Source: Trinickia sp. Y13 | GTDB taxonomy: Bacteria > Pseudomonadota > Gammaproteobacteria > Burkholderiales > Burkholderiaceae | Assembly (NCBI RefSeq): GCF_029522115.1 | Contig: NZ_JAKWFK010000008.1 | Span: 186,001 to 250,000 of the forward strand | Direction of reading: 5' to 3' | Length of the DNA stretch: 64,000 bases | Shown: positions 34,497-43,459 of the stretch, one piece after another | Layout of the letters: each line of letters begins with the position of its first letter | How positions within the stretch are numbered: position 1 is the first letter of the stretch | Translations under genes and position numbers: made by a program | The notes under the pieces: generated by a model | The model's database searches: none | Seen by the model: only the letters and a program-made list of their open reading frames with translations | Told to the model about the DNA's origin: nothing

Positions 34497-34533
34497 CACT
34501 GCCTCCTTGCATGAGTTTTGTTTTGTGCGTCGT

Positions 34534-35240
34534 TCAGATCGCCCTACGCGCAAGCATGCTGCGAATCTCGCCGATTGCCTTTGCCGGATTCAGCCCTTTG
34601 GGGCAGACGTCCGTGCAGTTCAATATGGTGCGGCAGCGAAATAGGCGATAGGGATCGTCGAGATTGTCGAGCCGTTCGCCCGTGGCCTCGTCGCGCGAGT
34701 CGACGAGAAAACGATAGGCCTGTAAGAGCCCAGCAGGACCCACGTATTTATCCGGGTTCCACCAGAAGGAGGGGCATGCGGAGGAACAACACGCGCACAG
34801 GATGCACTCGTAGAGGCCGTCGAGTTGGTCGCGTTCCTCGGGCGTCTGGCGCCTTTCCCGCTCGGGTGGGGGGTATCGTTGATCAGGTAAGGTTTGATCG
34901 AATGGTACTGCTTGAAGAACGCGGTCATGTCCACGATCAGGTCGCGCACGACCGGTAATCCCGGCAGCGGGAGCAAAACGATGTGGCGGGGGAGTTCCCT
35001 TAAATTGGTGATGCAGGCGAGCCCGTTCTTGCGGTTGATGTTCATGGCATCCGAGCCGCACACGCCTTCGCGGCACGAGCGTCGAAAGCTTAGCGTCTCG
35101 TCCTGAGCCTTGAGCCGGACGAGGACGTCGAGCAACATCCGGTCATGCGGCAACACTTCGATCTCGTACGTTTGCATGTACGGCTTCTGATCGCGGTCCG
35201 GATCATAGCGATAGATTTCAAAGACTCTCGTTTCACTCAC
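34534..35240 (-). pseudogene. sdhB: Succinate dehydrogenase/fumarate reductase iron-sulfur subunit, frameshifted
   Basis: Reads as SdhB in two frames. The first part (GTG 35240 with GGAGGGACA upstream) holds the [2Fe-2S] domain: [22 protein letters not shown]. The second part holds the ferredoxin-type domain: [13 protein letters not shown] and [18 protein letters not shown]. The frame breaks at a run of six C on the minus strand near 34870; one more C would restore [14 protein letters not shown]. Either a real one-base deletion or a sequencing error in a homopolymer. No sdhA, sdhC or sdhD is adjacent, so this is an isolated copy. Confidence 0.85.
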
Positions 35241-35566
35241 GGTGTCCCTCCTGGTTGGAGCAGCGCTCGTGACGCGCCAGCGTTGAGGGATTCGAACGTC
35301 GTGTCCAAGCCGGTCGCGCAACGCATTGTGAGATGCCATCTCCTTGAGCCAGCCGCCGCGATGCCACTCCCACGCTTTCCGCAGTTTATCTCTGCGAAAC
35401 CGGAGGAGGTTGCGGTAGATCAAGATAGCGATGTTATATCACATCGTGATATATAAAGGCTGACGCGGGAGAAAGCGGTGACCAGTCCCTTTAAAGGTCC
35501 CCGTGCGCGGGAATAGGGGATGGCCACTTCGTGGGCTTCGTGGGCTTCGTGGCCCGGCGAGTGAAC
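35241..35566. other. Intergenic region upstream of the sdhB-like gene
   Basis: A frame in phase with sdhB runs upstream to 35423 but resembles nothing and is not needed for SdhB. The only clear feature is the palindrome at 35435-35453. Confidence 0.5.
35435..35453. promoter_or_regulatory. AT-rich operator-like palindrome
   Basis: TATATCAC-ATC-GTGATATA, perfect 8-base arms around three bases, in an otherwise GC-rich stretch 195 bases upstream of the sdhB-like start. Size and symmetry suit a dimeric repressor or activator; the binding protein is unknown. Confidence 0.55.
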
Positions 35567-36718
35567 TCAGAAACTGTGGCGGATGCCGATCATCGCGCCG
35601 ATCGTGCTCCGGTTGGGCGCGGTCGGCTCGCCGTAGACAATCATCTGGCCCATGTTGTTTCCGTGGTTGTCGACGCGCGCGGCTTCGGCGTATAACGTCG
35701 TCCGCTTGGAGAGGCTGTAATCGACCGCAAGCGATATTTCGGCCGAGTGATTCGCGGAGTGATTCCGGTCCTTCAGGTAATAGAAGCCTGAGCTGACGTG
35801 CAGCGCGGGTGAGAACGCGTACCCGAGGCCCGCCGAGTACATATCGACATTCGCTCTCTCGGTATGGGACGGGTTGCGGCCGTTGGCCCACGACGCGGAA
35901 ACCGAGATACCGCGGAACGTGTACATTGCCCCCAGATAATAGAAGCGGTTGTTGTCGACGCCGGCGGGCGCAACGGAAACGACACCGGCAGGCGTGACCG
36001 CATAGGGATTGGTGTCATGCCCGTTGTAGTAGACGGCCGACAGATGCAAACCGTAGTTCGCGTACTTCAGCACGGCCGATTCGCGGGTGCTCCCTTGGAA
36101 CTGACCGGCCACGCCGCCCGGCGCATACTCGAGCGCGAACGAAACGCCGCCGAACGTCGGCGATTGATAGACGATGGCATTGTCGTCGTAAAGTGCGCCG
36201 ATCGAACCGTTGGTGGTGACGGGGATCCAGCCGGTGGCCTGATTCAGGCCAACCCAGGCGGTGAGGATGCTGCCGAAGTACTGCGAGCCCCGAGCGTCGG
36301 TATCGTACATGGCCCAGATCATGGGAACGATCTGGCGGCCAACGTCGACGCGGCCGTAGGGGCTGGACACGCCAATGGTCGCATACTGGCTGAATATAGC
36401 GTTGCCATTGCCCGTGCCGCTCAGGCCCAACGCGCCCGTGCCGCTGTTGAACGTACCCTGCAATTTGAAATTGACCTTGTAGCCGCCTCCGATGTCCTCG
36501 GTGCCGCGCATGCCCCAATTGCTCGCGTAAATGCCGCCGTCCTTGAAGGCGAAAACTTTGCCGCCGTTCTTGTTCAGCGCAGGGATCGCGCTCGCGCCGG
36601 CGGCGTTCTGATAGAGCAGGCCGCTATCGATGACGCCATAGAGCGTCACCGACGACTGCGCGTAAGCCGAGCCGGAGAATGCGGCCAATGCCGCTACCGC
36701 GACGAGTTTGATTTTCAT
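35567..36718 (-). CDS. Outer-membrane porin, Burkholderia type
   Basis: 383-residue trimeric porin of the OmpC-like Gram-negative family. Signal peptide MKIKLVAVAALAAFSGSAYA, then QSSVTLYGVIDSGL, the typical first strand. It ends with IGAMIGIRHSF; the terminal Phe is the outer-membrane targeting residue. Many Tyr- and Gly-rich beta strands between. It lies 61 bases downstream of the acyl-CoA ligase gene on the same strand and may allow entry of the substrate of that cluster. Confidence 0.92.
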   Translation of the reverse strand: MKIKLVAVAALAAFSGSAYAQSSVTLYGVIDSGLLYQNAAGASAIPALNKNGGKVFAFKDGGIYASNWGMRGTEDIGGGYKVNFKLQGTFNSGTGALGLSGTGNGNAIFSQYATIGVSSPYGRVDVGRQIVPMIWAMYDTDARGSQYFGSILTAWVGLNQATGWIPVTTNGSIGALYDDNAIVYQSPTFGGVSFALEYAPGGVAGQFQGSTRESAVLKYANYGLHLSAVYYNGHDTNPYAVTPAGVVSVAPAGVDNNRFYYLGAMYTFRGISVSASWANGRNPSHTERANVDMYSAGLGYAFSPALHVSSGFYYLKDRNHSANHSAEISLAVDYSLSKRTTLYAEAARVDNHGNNMGQMIVYGEPTAPNRSTIGAMIGIRHSF

Positions 36719-36779
36719 GAGGTCTCCTTCAATTTATGTGGCTTGGGCGAAATCACGTTCTCGGGGCGTTGCGTGAAAC

Positions 36780-38450
36780 TCAGTCGATCCATTCGCGCAA
36801 GCGCTTCTTGTCGATCTTGCCGACGCTCGTCTTCGGTATCTCTTCGAGGAAGACGATGCGCGTCTCCTCCGGGACGGCATAGCGACTGATTCGGTTGGAC
36901 GACGCCAGCGCGAGCAAATGCTTGCGCACGTCGAGCGGCATCACGGCCGTCCCGGCGCGACGCACGACGAGGGCCATCGGGCGCTCTCCCCAAGTTTCGT
37001 CCCGCACGCCGATCACGGCGCTTTCCTGCACGCCAGGCACTTCGTTGATGAGCGATTCGATCTCGACGGAAGAGACCCATTCGCCTCCCGTCTTGATCAC
37101 GTCCTTGATGCGGTCGACGATTCGCACGTAACCGTCGGGTTCCATCACCGCAACATCCTGCGTATGCAGATAGCCACTCGCCCAGAGTCGTTCCGATGCT
37201 TCCGGTTTGCCGTGGTAGCCCAGCGTGAGAAACGGCGCGCGCAGCACGATCTCGCCTTGCGTCCTGCCATCGCGCGGCACATCGCGCATGTCGGCGTCGA
37301 CGATGCGCAGTTCCACCATTGGCACGGGCCGCCCGGCCATGCAGCGTCTGCGCACGTTCTCGTCCTCGTCCGAAGGCATCGCGCCGGGCGGAAACTGGGA
37401 CAGCGCGACGATCGGTCCGGTCTCCGACATCCCGTAGCCCGCGAACACGTCGATGCCCTGGGCTAGCGCTGCACGGCATAGGCTAGTCGACAGCGCCGAG
37501 CCTCCGATGACCATCTTCCAGCCAGACAACGCTTGGCCGTCGCGTTTGGCGCCGTCGAGCAGCATCTGCAGAATCGTCGGCACGCAGTGCGAGAACGTAA
37601 CCCGCTCGGTTTGCCTGAGCCGCAACAGGGCGTCGGGCTGGTAACGGCCCGGGAGCACGATCTTCAGACCGAGCATCACGGCCACGTACGGGATACCCCA
37701 GGCGAGCACGTGAAACATCGGCGTAATCGGCATATAGACGTCTTCGCGATGCAGACGCTGCCCCTCGCGCGGCGAGGCGAGCGAGGTGGCCGTCGCGAGC
37801 GTGTGCAGCACGATCTGACGGTGGCTATAGCTCACGCCCTTCGGGTCGCCGGTCGTGCCGGTCGTATAGAACAGCGCCGCGCGCGTACGCTCGTCGAAAT
37901 CCTCGAAGACGAAATCGGGCGATGCGCTGGCTATCGTCGGCTCATAGTCGCACGCCACCGCAAGCGAGGTCGCGATAGACGCCTCTGCGTCGTCGTCACG
38001 GGCAATGATCAGCAGCGGAGGGCGGGTGAGGCTCTCCCATATCTGCTCCAGCAAAGGCAGGAATTCCGCATTGACGATCAGAACCTGCGCACCGGAATCG
38101 TTCAGGGTGTATGCGATCTGCCGCGGCGAGATCCGGACGTTCACGGTGAATAGCGTCGCCCCCATCATGGGGATCGCGAAATAGCTTTCTAGATATCGAT
38201 GCGTATCCCAATCCATCACGGCGACCGTCGAGCCGGCCTTCACGCCGAACGACGTCAGGGTGTGGGCGAGTTGACCGATGCGCCGGTACAGCCCGTCGTA
38301 GGAATAGCGCTGCGTGCCGCGGTATGTGATCTCTTGATTCGCGCTGACGGCAAGCGCGTTCACGAGCAATTGCTTGACGAGCAGCGGATAGTCGTAGGCC
38401 GACGGCGTCGGCGCCACGATGTGCTCGGGTGTGTGGTTTCCTGATTGCAT
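36780..38450 (-). CDS. Fatty acid-type acyl-CoA ligase (AMP-forming, AlkK-like)
   Basis: 556-residue adenylate-forming ligase. Motifs: LFYTTGTTGDPKGVSYSHRQ, GYGMSETGP, YLHTQDVAVMEPDGYV, DVIKTGGEWVSSVEIE and KTSVGKIDKKRLRE with the catalytic lysine. The whole sequence resembles the AlkK/medium-chain fatty acid CoA ligases. It activates an unknown carboxylic acid to its CoA ester. Co-directional with the porin after it and the MalT-like regulator before it; in alk systems an AlkK-type ligase is likewise controlled by a MalT-like activator (AlkS). Confidence 0.88.
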   Translation of the reverse strand: MQSGNHTPEHIVAPTPSAYDYPLLVKQLLVNALAVSANQEITYRGTQRYSYDGLYRRIGQLAHTLTSFGVKAGSTVAVMDWDTHRYLESYFAIPMMGATLFTVNVRISPRQIAYTLNDSGAQVLIVNAEFLPLLEQIWESLTRPPLLIIARDDDAEASIATSLAVACDYEPTIASASPDFVFEDFDERTRAALFYTTGTTGDPKGVSYSHRQIVLHTLATATSLASPREGQRLHREDVYMPITPMFHVLAWGIPYVAVMLGLKIVLPGRYQPDALLRLRQTERVTFSHCVPTILQMLLDGAKRDGQALSGWKMVIGGSALSTSLCRAALAQGIDVFAGYGMSETGPIVALSQFPPGAMPSDEDENVRRRCMAGRPVPMVELRIVDADMRDVPRDGRTQGEIVLRAPFLTLGYHGKPEASERLWASGYLHTQDVAVMEPDGYVRIVDRIKDVIKTGGEWVSSVEIESLINEVPGVQESAVIGVRDETWGERPMALVVRRAGTAVMPLDVRKHLLALASSNRISRYAVPEETRIVFLEEIPKTSVGKIDKKRLREWID

Positions 38451-38527
38451 GGTTTGCCTGCCAGAGGTCGTCGTGCGTCGCCTTGCCGCACCTTGCAATC
38501 AAGCATATCCGCGTCACGCGCAGCTTT

Positions 38528-38548
38528 CCCCTCCCGCGGCGGGAGGGG
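38528..38548. terminator. GC-rich hairpin after the MalT-like regulator gene
   Basis: CCCCTCCCG / CGGGAGGGG, 9-bp stem with a 3-base loop, 48 bases after the regulator gene's end on the minus strand. Likely end of the regulator transcript; no clear T tract. Confidence 0.5.
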
Positions 38549-38595
38549 GCGGGAAAACCTCCCCCTCGTTCGAGATCGGCGCGCCCATGCGCTCG

Positions 38596-41286
38596 TCAGG
38601 CGCTTTCGAGCAAGCCGAGCACCAGCGCTCTACGCACCGCGTGCTTGCGCGAACTCGCATCGAGCTTGCCGAACACATTCTTCAGATGCCACTTCACCGT
38701 CCCTTCGCCAATGGCGGCGGCAACGGCGATCTCTTTGTTCGAGAAATTACGCGCCAACAATTCGAGAATCTCGCGCTCTTTGGGCGTCAGCACGACGCTT
38801 GGCACCGCGCGAGGTCCAGCGCTTGGGCTTGGCATCGGCGGGCGTGCGACGGGCTGCGCCGCGGCGACGTAGGCGGGATTGCCGGCGGCTGCCTTCTGAT
38901 CGGCGATTTGTCCGATCCAATCGGCGAGTGCCGGATGCGCGTCGATCAGCGTGCGCACGAGCCCGCTGGTCCTGGCCAGCGTCATCGCTTCGATGAGCAG
39001 CGCCCGCCCGTCGCTGCCCATACGATCCAATGCCACCGCGCGCAACGCCAGGATCTCGACTCGATGCACGCCGAGCGACATGGCGTCGGCCAGCTCGCCA
39101 GCCTCGGCCACCGCGCCGAGCGCCCCAGACCAGTTTTCCGAGCACATTGCCGCATGGGCCCGCGACAGCGCGATTCGTCCTGCCAACGAACGATGCCAGA
39201 GCGGGCCGTGGCGGGACGCCTCGCACTCGACCACACTCTCGAGCCGCCGGAGCAGCGCGTCGCACGTCTCGCATCCGCGGCGCGCGGCGTGCATCCGGAT
39301 CTGCTCGGCAAGGCTCTCGATGCAAAGGCGCGGTAGAGCGCGGGCGCGGCCCAGTGCATCGAGCGCTTCGAGCACATCGACCGCCCGGTGCGCTTGCCCC
39401 TGTTCGACAGCGACACGCGCGGCGGTCAGATACGCGATGACGACCGACTCGGGCGTGCCGCTGCGCTCGAGCACATCCAGCCGGTTTGCGAGTAGCCCGG
39501 CGGCCTGCTCGATCTGACCGGTTTCGTAAGCGTGCATCGCGCTCATGGCTGCCAGCATGCATGCCAGCGGGTGACGTCGCCCCAGATCGGCATCGGCGCT
39601 CGCAAGCGCGCGTCTCAGCACTTGGCCGGCAAGTTGCATTTGGCCTTCCCGCAAATAGCTGAGCGCCGCGATATGATCCCCCCAGCGCACCAGAAAACCG
39701 ACGCGCTTGCCGATTTCGCCACGGGGCATGCGTTGCAGATGACGCCGTGCTTCGGCAGGCTCCCCGAGCACCAAAGCCCGAGCCGCGAGGCGGTTCGCAT
39801 GGGCCTGCGCGAGCCACGATGCACTGTCGGGCGGGTCGTTCGCCCACGCAGAGAACAGCTCGACGAATCGATCGACGTCATCCGCATAGTAGGCCGCCGC
39901 ACTCAGAATCAGTGCACACTCGTACCGCAGTTCTCGACTCGCGTCGTTTCCCTTCTGAATACATTCGACTTGACGTTCCGCCTCTCGATGACGCTCGCCG
40001 AGCGCAAGCGCCCACGCGGCCGCGAGCCGCAGCCGGGGACGGCGATCGAGCTCCGCCTCCGGCAGCAGGTCGAGCCAGTCCAGCACCGACTGGAGGCGGC
40101 CCTGCTTCACCGCATCGTGCAGACACCGCTCGGCAAGATCGTAGGCCGCTTGAAGTTGGCCGGCGGCATGCGCGTGACGCGCCGCTTCCTCGATCATGCC
40201 CTGCCCGGTGAGCCAGGCGGCCGCGCGCCCGTGCAATTGCGCGAGCGCGTCGTCCGATAAGGTTGCGGCGCGAACCATCAGCATTTCGCGCACGAGCGTA
40301 TGCATCCGGCACCACGGGCTGCCGTCCGACGTCACGAACACGGGTGTTTCCCGCATGAGCCTGGCAAGACGCTCGCCCGCCTGCGCATCGTCGGTTAGCG
40401 CCGCGCAAAGCTCGGGGTGAAGCGTATCGACGATGCTCAGGTAGGTGAGGAACGCCTTGTCGTCGTCGGATAGCTTGGCGAGCAGCACGCCGATCAGGTA
40501 ATCGCGCAATGCCCCCGTATTGGACGCCATCGCTTCGATGACCTGGAGCGGGTCGGCGGCGCGCGCCATCGCCGCAATCGCCAACTGCAGCCCGAGCGGC
40601 CAGCCGTCCGTCAACTGGAACAGGCGCGCGCAGGCGTCGGGGTCGACGTGCGAGCCGAAGCGCTTGCTGATGAGTTCGATGGTCTCATCGAGCCGGAAGC
40701 CCAACTCGCCGGGGCCGATCAGTGCGGCGCGGCCATACGCGAGCATATCGCGGAGCGCTTCGTCCAATCCCATCCGCGCAGCCGCCACGATGCGCAGATT
40801 GGGCGGCGCGTTATGCAATACGTAGGCGAGCGCTTCTTTCCCCGCGGCAGGCAGCCGCTCGGCCTCGTCGACGATCAGCAGCACGTCGCCCGGCAACTGC
40901 GAGACTTCCGCGAGCCATGCCGTGACGCGCTCCAAGTCGCGGACGGACGCCATGCCGCCGTCGGTCAAGAGCCGCCCGAACGCGGGTCGGGCGCAGCCCG
41001 ATCGAACGGCCTGCACGAGGCCCAATAGAAAGCGCTGCGCGTCGTCGCGCTCGTCGGACGAAAACCAGGCAACCGCGACGCCGCGCGCCAATTGCTCGCG
41101 GCGCCATTGCGCGAGCAGCGAGGTCTTGCCGTAGCCGGCGCCCGCCTCGACGAGGACCACGGGATAGTCGCGGACATGCGGATCGTTGCTGGAAAGCCTC
41201 GTACGCATCAGCAAATGCGATGGCGGGCGGGGCGCGGTGGTTTTCAACAGGAATTCGGCTGCGGTGCTGTCGATCAGGGTAGTCAT
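38596..41286 (-). CDS. MalT/AlkS-type LuxR-family transcriptional activator (STAND ATPase)
   Basis: 896-residue regulator. The nucleotide-binding domain has Walker A EAGAGYGKTSLLAQW near residue 50 and Walker B VLLIVDEAERLP. The middle 400 residues are a helical repeat (TPR-like) region, the usual inducer-sensing part. The last 65 residues form a LuxR helix-turn-helix (LTPKEREILELLARNFSNKEIAVA and GTVKWHLKNVFGKL). Upstream of the acyl-CoA ligase and porin genes on the same strand and divergent from the quinone oxidoreductase/BKACE genes, so it is placed to control both arms. Confidence 0.9.
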   Translation of the reverse strand: MTTLIDSTAAEFLLKTTAPRPPSHLLMRTRLSSNDPHVRDYPVVLVEAGAGYGKTSLLAQWRREQLARGVAVAWFSSDERDDAQRFLLGLVQAVRSGCARPAFGRLLTDGGMASVRDLERVTAWLAEVSQLPGDVLLIVDEAERLPAAGKEALAYVLHNAPPNLRIVAAARMGLDEALRDMLAYGRAALIGPGELGFRLDETIELISKRFGSHVDPDACARLFQLTDGWPLGLQLAIAAMARAADPLQVIEAMASNTGALRDYLIGVLLAKLSDDDKAFLTYLSIVDTLHPELCAALTDDAQAGERLARLMRETPVFVTSDGSPWCRMHTLVREMLMVRAATLSDDALAQLHGRAAAWLTGQGMIEEAARHAHAAGQLQAAYDLAERCLHDAVKQGRLQSVLDWLDLLPEAELDRRPRLRLAAAWALALGERHREAERQVECIQKGNDASRELRYECALILSAAAYYADDVDRFVELFSAWANDPPDSASWLAQAHANRLAARALVLGEPAEARRHLQRMPRGEIGKRVGFLVRWGDHIAALSYLREGQMQLAGQVLRRALASADADLGRRHPLACMLAAMSAMHAYETGQIEQAAGLLANRLDVLERSGTPESVVIAYLTAARVAVEQGQAHRAVDVLEALDALGRARALPRLCIESLAEQIRMHAARRGCETCDALLRRLESVVECEASRHGPLWHRSLAGRIALSRAHAAMCSENWSGALGAVAEAGELADAMSLGVHRVEILALRAVALDRMGSDGRALLIEAMTLARTSGLVRTLIDAHPALADWIGQIADQKAAAGNPAYVAAAQPVARPPMPSPSAGPRAVPSVVLTPKEREILELLARNFSNKEIAVAAAIGEGTVKWHLKNVFGKLDASSRKHAVRRALVLGLLESA

Positions 41287-41363
41287 CGTTTCGTTAAATC
41301 GTCGCCGGTCCGTCGCGGTGGGCCAGGAATCACGGACGCGCCTCCCGCTTCGGTGACGGGCGG

Positions 41364-41384
41364 CCCCTCTCTTCGCGAGAGGGG
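41364..41384. terminator. Stem-loop in the MalT-like regulator / oxidoreductase intergenic region
   Basis: CCCCTCTC / GAGAGGGG, 8-bp stem with loop TTCGC. It lies between divergent genes, so a terminator role is doubtful; it may be a leader structure or a small repeat. Confidence 0.35.
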
Positions 41385-41557
41385 TAACCGGAAGGAAACG
41401 GCACTACGATACTTTCCAGTAGATGTTTCACAAGAGGGAAAACCATGACATGCGTTGCCGGCGCGCGACGAACGCGCGGGCCGCGTGCCCCCGAGCATTG
41501 CATCACGAACACCTCACGGCAGGCGCTGCCGCCTGCGAGCATCAACTGGAGATATGA

Positions 41558-42547
41558 ATGCCACACGCGATTCGTTTTGATCAAGCCGGCGGCCCGGAAG
41601 TGCTGCGCTGGGAAAGCGTCGATGTGGGCGAGCCAGGGCGCGGCGAGGTCAGGATTCGCCACCAGGCGGTTGGCCTGAACTTCGCCGATACCTATTTCCG
41701 TTCTGGACTCTATCCCGTACCGCTTCCCTCCGGTCTCGGCGTGGAAGCGGCGGGGGTGATCGAAGCCGTCGGCGACGGCGTGTCCCATCTGGCGGTGGGC
41801 GATCGCGTGACCTACACCGGCTTTCTCAATACGTTGGGCGCATACAGTACGGAGCGCCTCATTCCGGCCGCGCCGCTCATCAGGCTGCCCGACGCCATCT
41901 CGTGCGAGACCGCGGCGGCCATGACCATGCGCGGCCTGACCGCGGCCTACCTGCTGCGCCGCATCCACCCCTTCGCGCAAGGCGACAGCATTCTGCTGCA
42001 TGCCGCGGCGGGCGGCGTCGGCCTGATCGTGTCGCAGTGGGCCAAGCTGCTCGGGCTGCACGTGATCGGCACGGTATCGACCGAGGCCAAGGCGGCGGTC
42101 GCGCGCGCCCACGGCTGCGATCATGTCGTCCTCTACCGACAGGAGAACGTCGCCCAACGCGTGCGCGAGCTGACGGACGGCAAAGGCGTCGACGTGGTAT
42201 TCGACAGCGTCGGCAAGGACACTTTCGAGACCTCGCTCGATTCGCTCAAGCGCCGCGGCTTGATGGTCTGCGTCGGCACGGCGTCGGGCCCCATTCCGCC
42301 ATTCAACCCGCAGTTGCTGGCGATGAAAGGGTCGCTCTATCTCACGCGCCCGGCGCTTGCCGACTACATCGCCGATCCGGCCGAGAAGGCGGAACTCGCG
42401 GGCGAGCTGTTCGGACACGTTGCCGCTGGCCGCATCCGGATCGAGATCAACCAGCGTTACGACCTGAAGGACGCCGCGCAGGCGCATCGCGATCTCGAAG
42501 GGGGCAAGACCACGGGCTCGTCCGTATTCATGATTTCGGGAGACTGA
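41558..42547 (+). CDS. Zinc-independent quinone oxidoreductase (MDR superfamily)
   Basis: 329-residue NADPH:quinone reductase-type enzyme. Substrate-domain motif VGLNFADTYFRSGLYP and cofactor motif HAAAGGVGLIVSQWAKLLG are those of QorA-like enzymes; the catalytic zinc cysteines of alcohol dehydrogenases are missing. ATG 41558 with GGAG upstream. Only one base separates its stop from the TauD-family gene, so it is the first gene of an operon with TauD-type, BKACE and MFS genes. Confidence 0.88.
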   Translation: MPHAIRFDQAGGPEVLRWESVDVGEPGRGEVRIRHQAVGLNFADTYFRSGLYPVPLPSGLGVEAAGVIEAVGDGVSHLAVGDRVTYTGFLNTLGAYSTERLIPAAPLIRLPDAISCETAAAMTMRGLTAAYLLRRIHPFAQGDSILLHAAAGGVGLIVSQWAKLLGLHVIGTVSTEAKAAVARAHGCDHVVLYRQENVAQRVRELTDGKGVDVVFDSVGKDTFETSLDSLKRRGLMVCVGTASGPIPPFNPQLLAMKGSLYLTRPALADYIADPAEKAELAGELFGHVAAGRIRIEINQRYDLKDAAQAHRDLEGGKTTGSSVFMISGD

Positions 42548-42548
42548 C

Positions 42549-43397
42549 ATGAGGATCGATCCGCTTACTTGCTCGATCGGCGCGGAAGTCATTGGCGTGA
42601 ACCTCGCCGATGCCGTGCGCGATGATGGGCTCTTTGCCGAGATCCGCGCCGCGCTGCTCGAGCATCGCGTCCTGTTTCTGCGTGAGCAGACCTTCACGCG
42701 CGCCGAGCACGTCGCCTTCGCGCGTCGCTTCGGCGAACTGGAGGACCATCCGGTCGCTGGCAGCGATCCCGAGCATCCGGGGCTGGTGCGCATCTACAAG
42801 TCGCCGGAGCAGCCGAACGAGCGTTACGAGAACGCCTGGCACACCGATGCGACATGGCGCGCCGCGCCGCCGTTCGGTTGTGTGCTGCGCTGCGTCGAGT
42901 GTCCCAGCGTCGGCGGCGACACGATGTGGGCGAACATGGCGCTCGCCTACGAAAACTTGCCCGATGCCGTGAAGCAGCAGATCGCCGGCCTGCGAGCCCG
43001 GCACAGCATCGAGGCGAGCTTCGGCGCCGCGATGCCGATCGAGAAGCGCCTCGCGCTCAAGGCGCAGTATCCGGACGCCGAGCATCCGGTCGTGCGCACG
43101 CACCCGGAAACGGGCGAGAAGGTGCTGTTCGTCAATGCATTCACGACACATTTCACGAACTACCACACGCCCGAGCGCGTGCGCTTCGGCCAGGACGCGA
43201 ACCCCGGCGCCGGCGATCTGTTGCGCTACCTGATCAGCCAGGCCTATATCCCGGAATATCAAGTGCGTTGGCGCTGGAAGCCGAACAGCGTGGCGATCTG
43301 GGACAACCGCAGCACCCAGCACTATGCCGTGATGGATTACCCGCCGTGCACGCGCAAGATGGAACGCGCCGCGATCGTCGGCGACGTGCCGTATTGA
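42549..43397 (+). CDS. TauD/TfdA-family 2-oxoglutarate-dependent dioxygenase
   Basis: 282-residue non-haem Fe(II) dioxygenase. The facial triad is H98 and D100 (NAWHTDATW) and H258 (WDNRSTQHYAVMDY), followed by the 2-oxoglutarate-binding Arg in TRKMER. Family members hydroxylate sulfonates, aryloxyacetates or similar acids; the substrate here is unknown. Lies between the quinone oxidoreductase (1-base gap) and the BKACE gene (62-base gap). Confidence 0.9.
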   Translation: MRIDPLTCSIGAEVIGVNLADAVRDDGLFAEIRAALLEHRVLFLREQTFTRAEHVAFARRFGELEDHPVAGSDPEHPGLVRIYKSPEQPNERYENAWHTDATWRAAPPFGCVLRCVECPSVGGDTMWANMALAYENLPDAVKQQIAGLRARHSIEASFGAAMPIEKRLALKAQYPDAEHPVVRTHPETGEKVLFVNAFTTHFTNYHTPERVRFGQDANPGAGDLLRYLISQAYIPEYQVRWRWKPNSVAIWDNRSTQHYAVMDYPPCTRKMERAAIVGDVPY

Positions 43398-43459
43398 GCA
43401 CACGAGCCACCCGAGCTGTCCGTCACCTCATCAGACACATCGCCTTACCGGAGAACACC

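Noticed and set aside
35241-35423. In-frame N-terminal extension of sdhB
   Set aside because: SdhB similarity begins at GTG 35240 with a strong ribosome binding site; the extension resembles nothing.
42854-43459. Upstream in-frame extension of the BKACE gene
   Set aside because: It is the wrong-phase reading of the dioxygenase gene; the BKACE family starts at the ATG at 43460, which has its own ribosome binding site.
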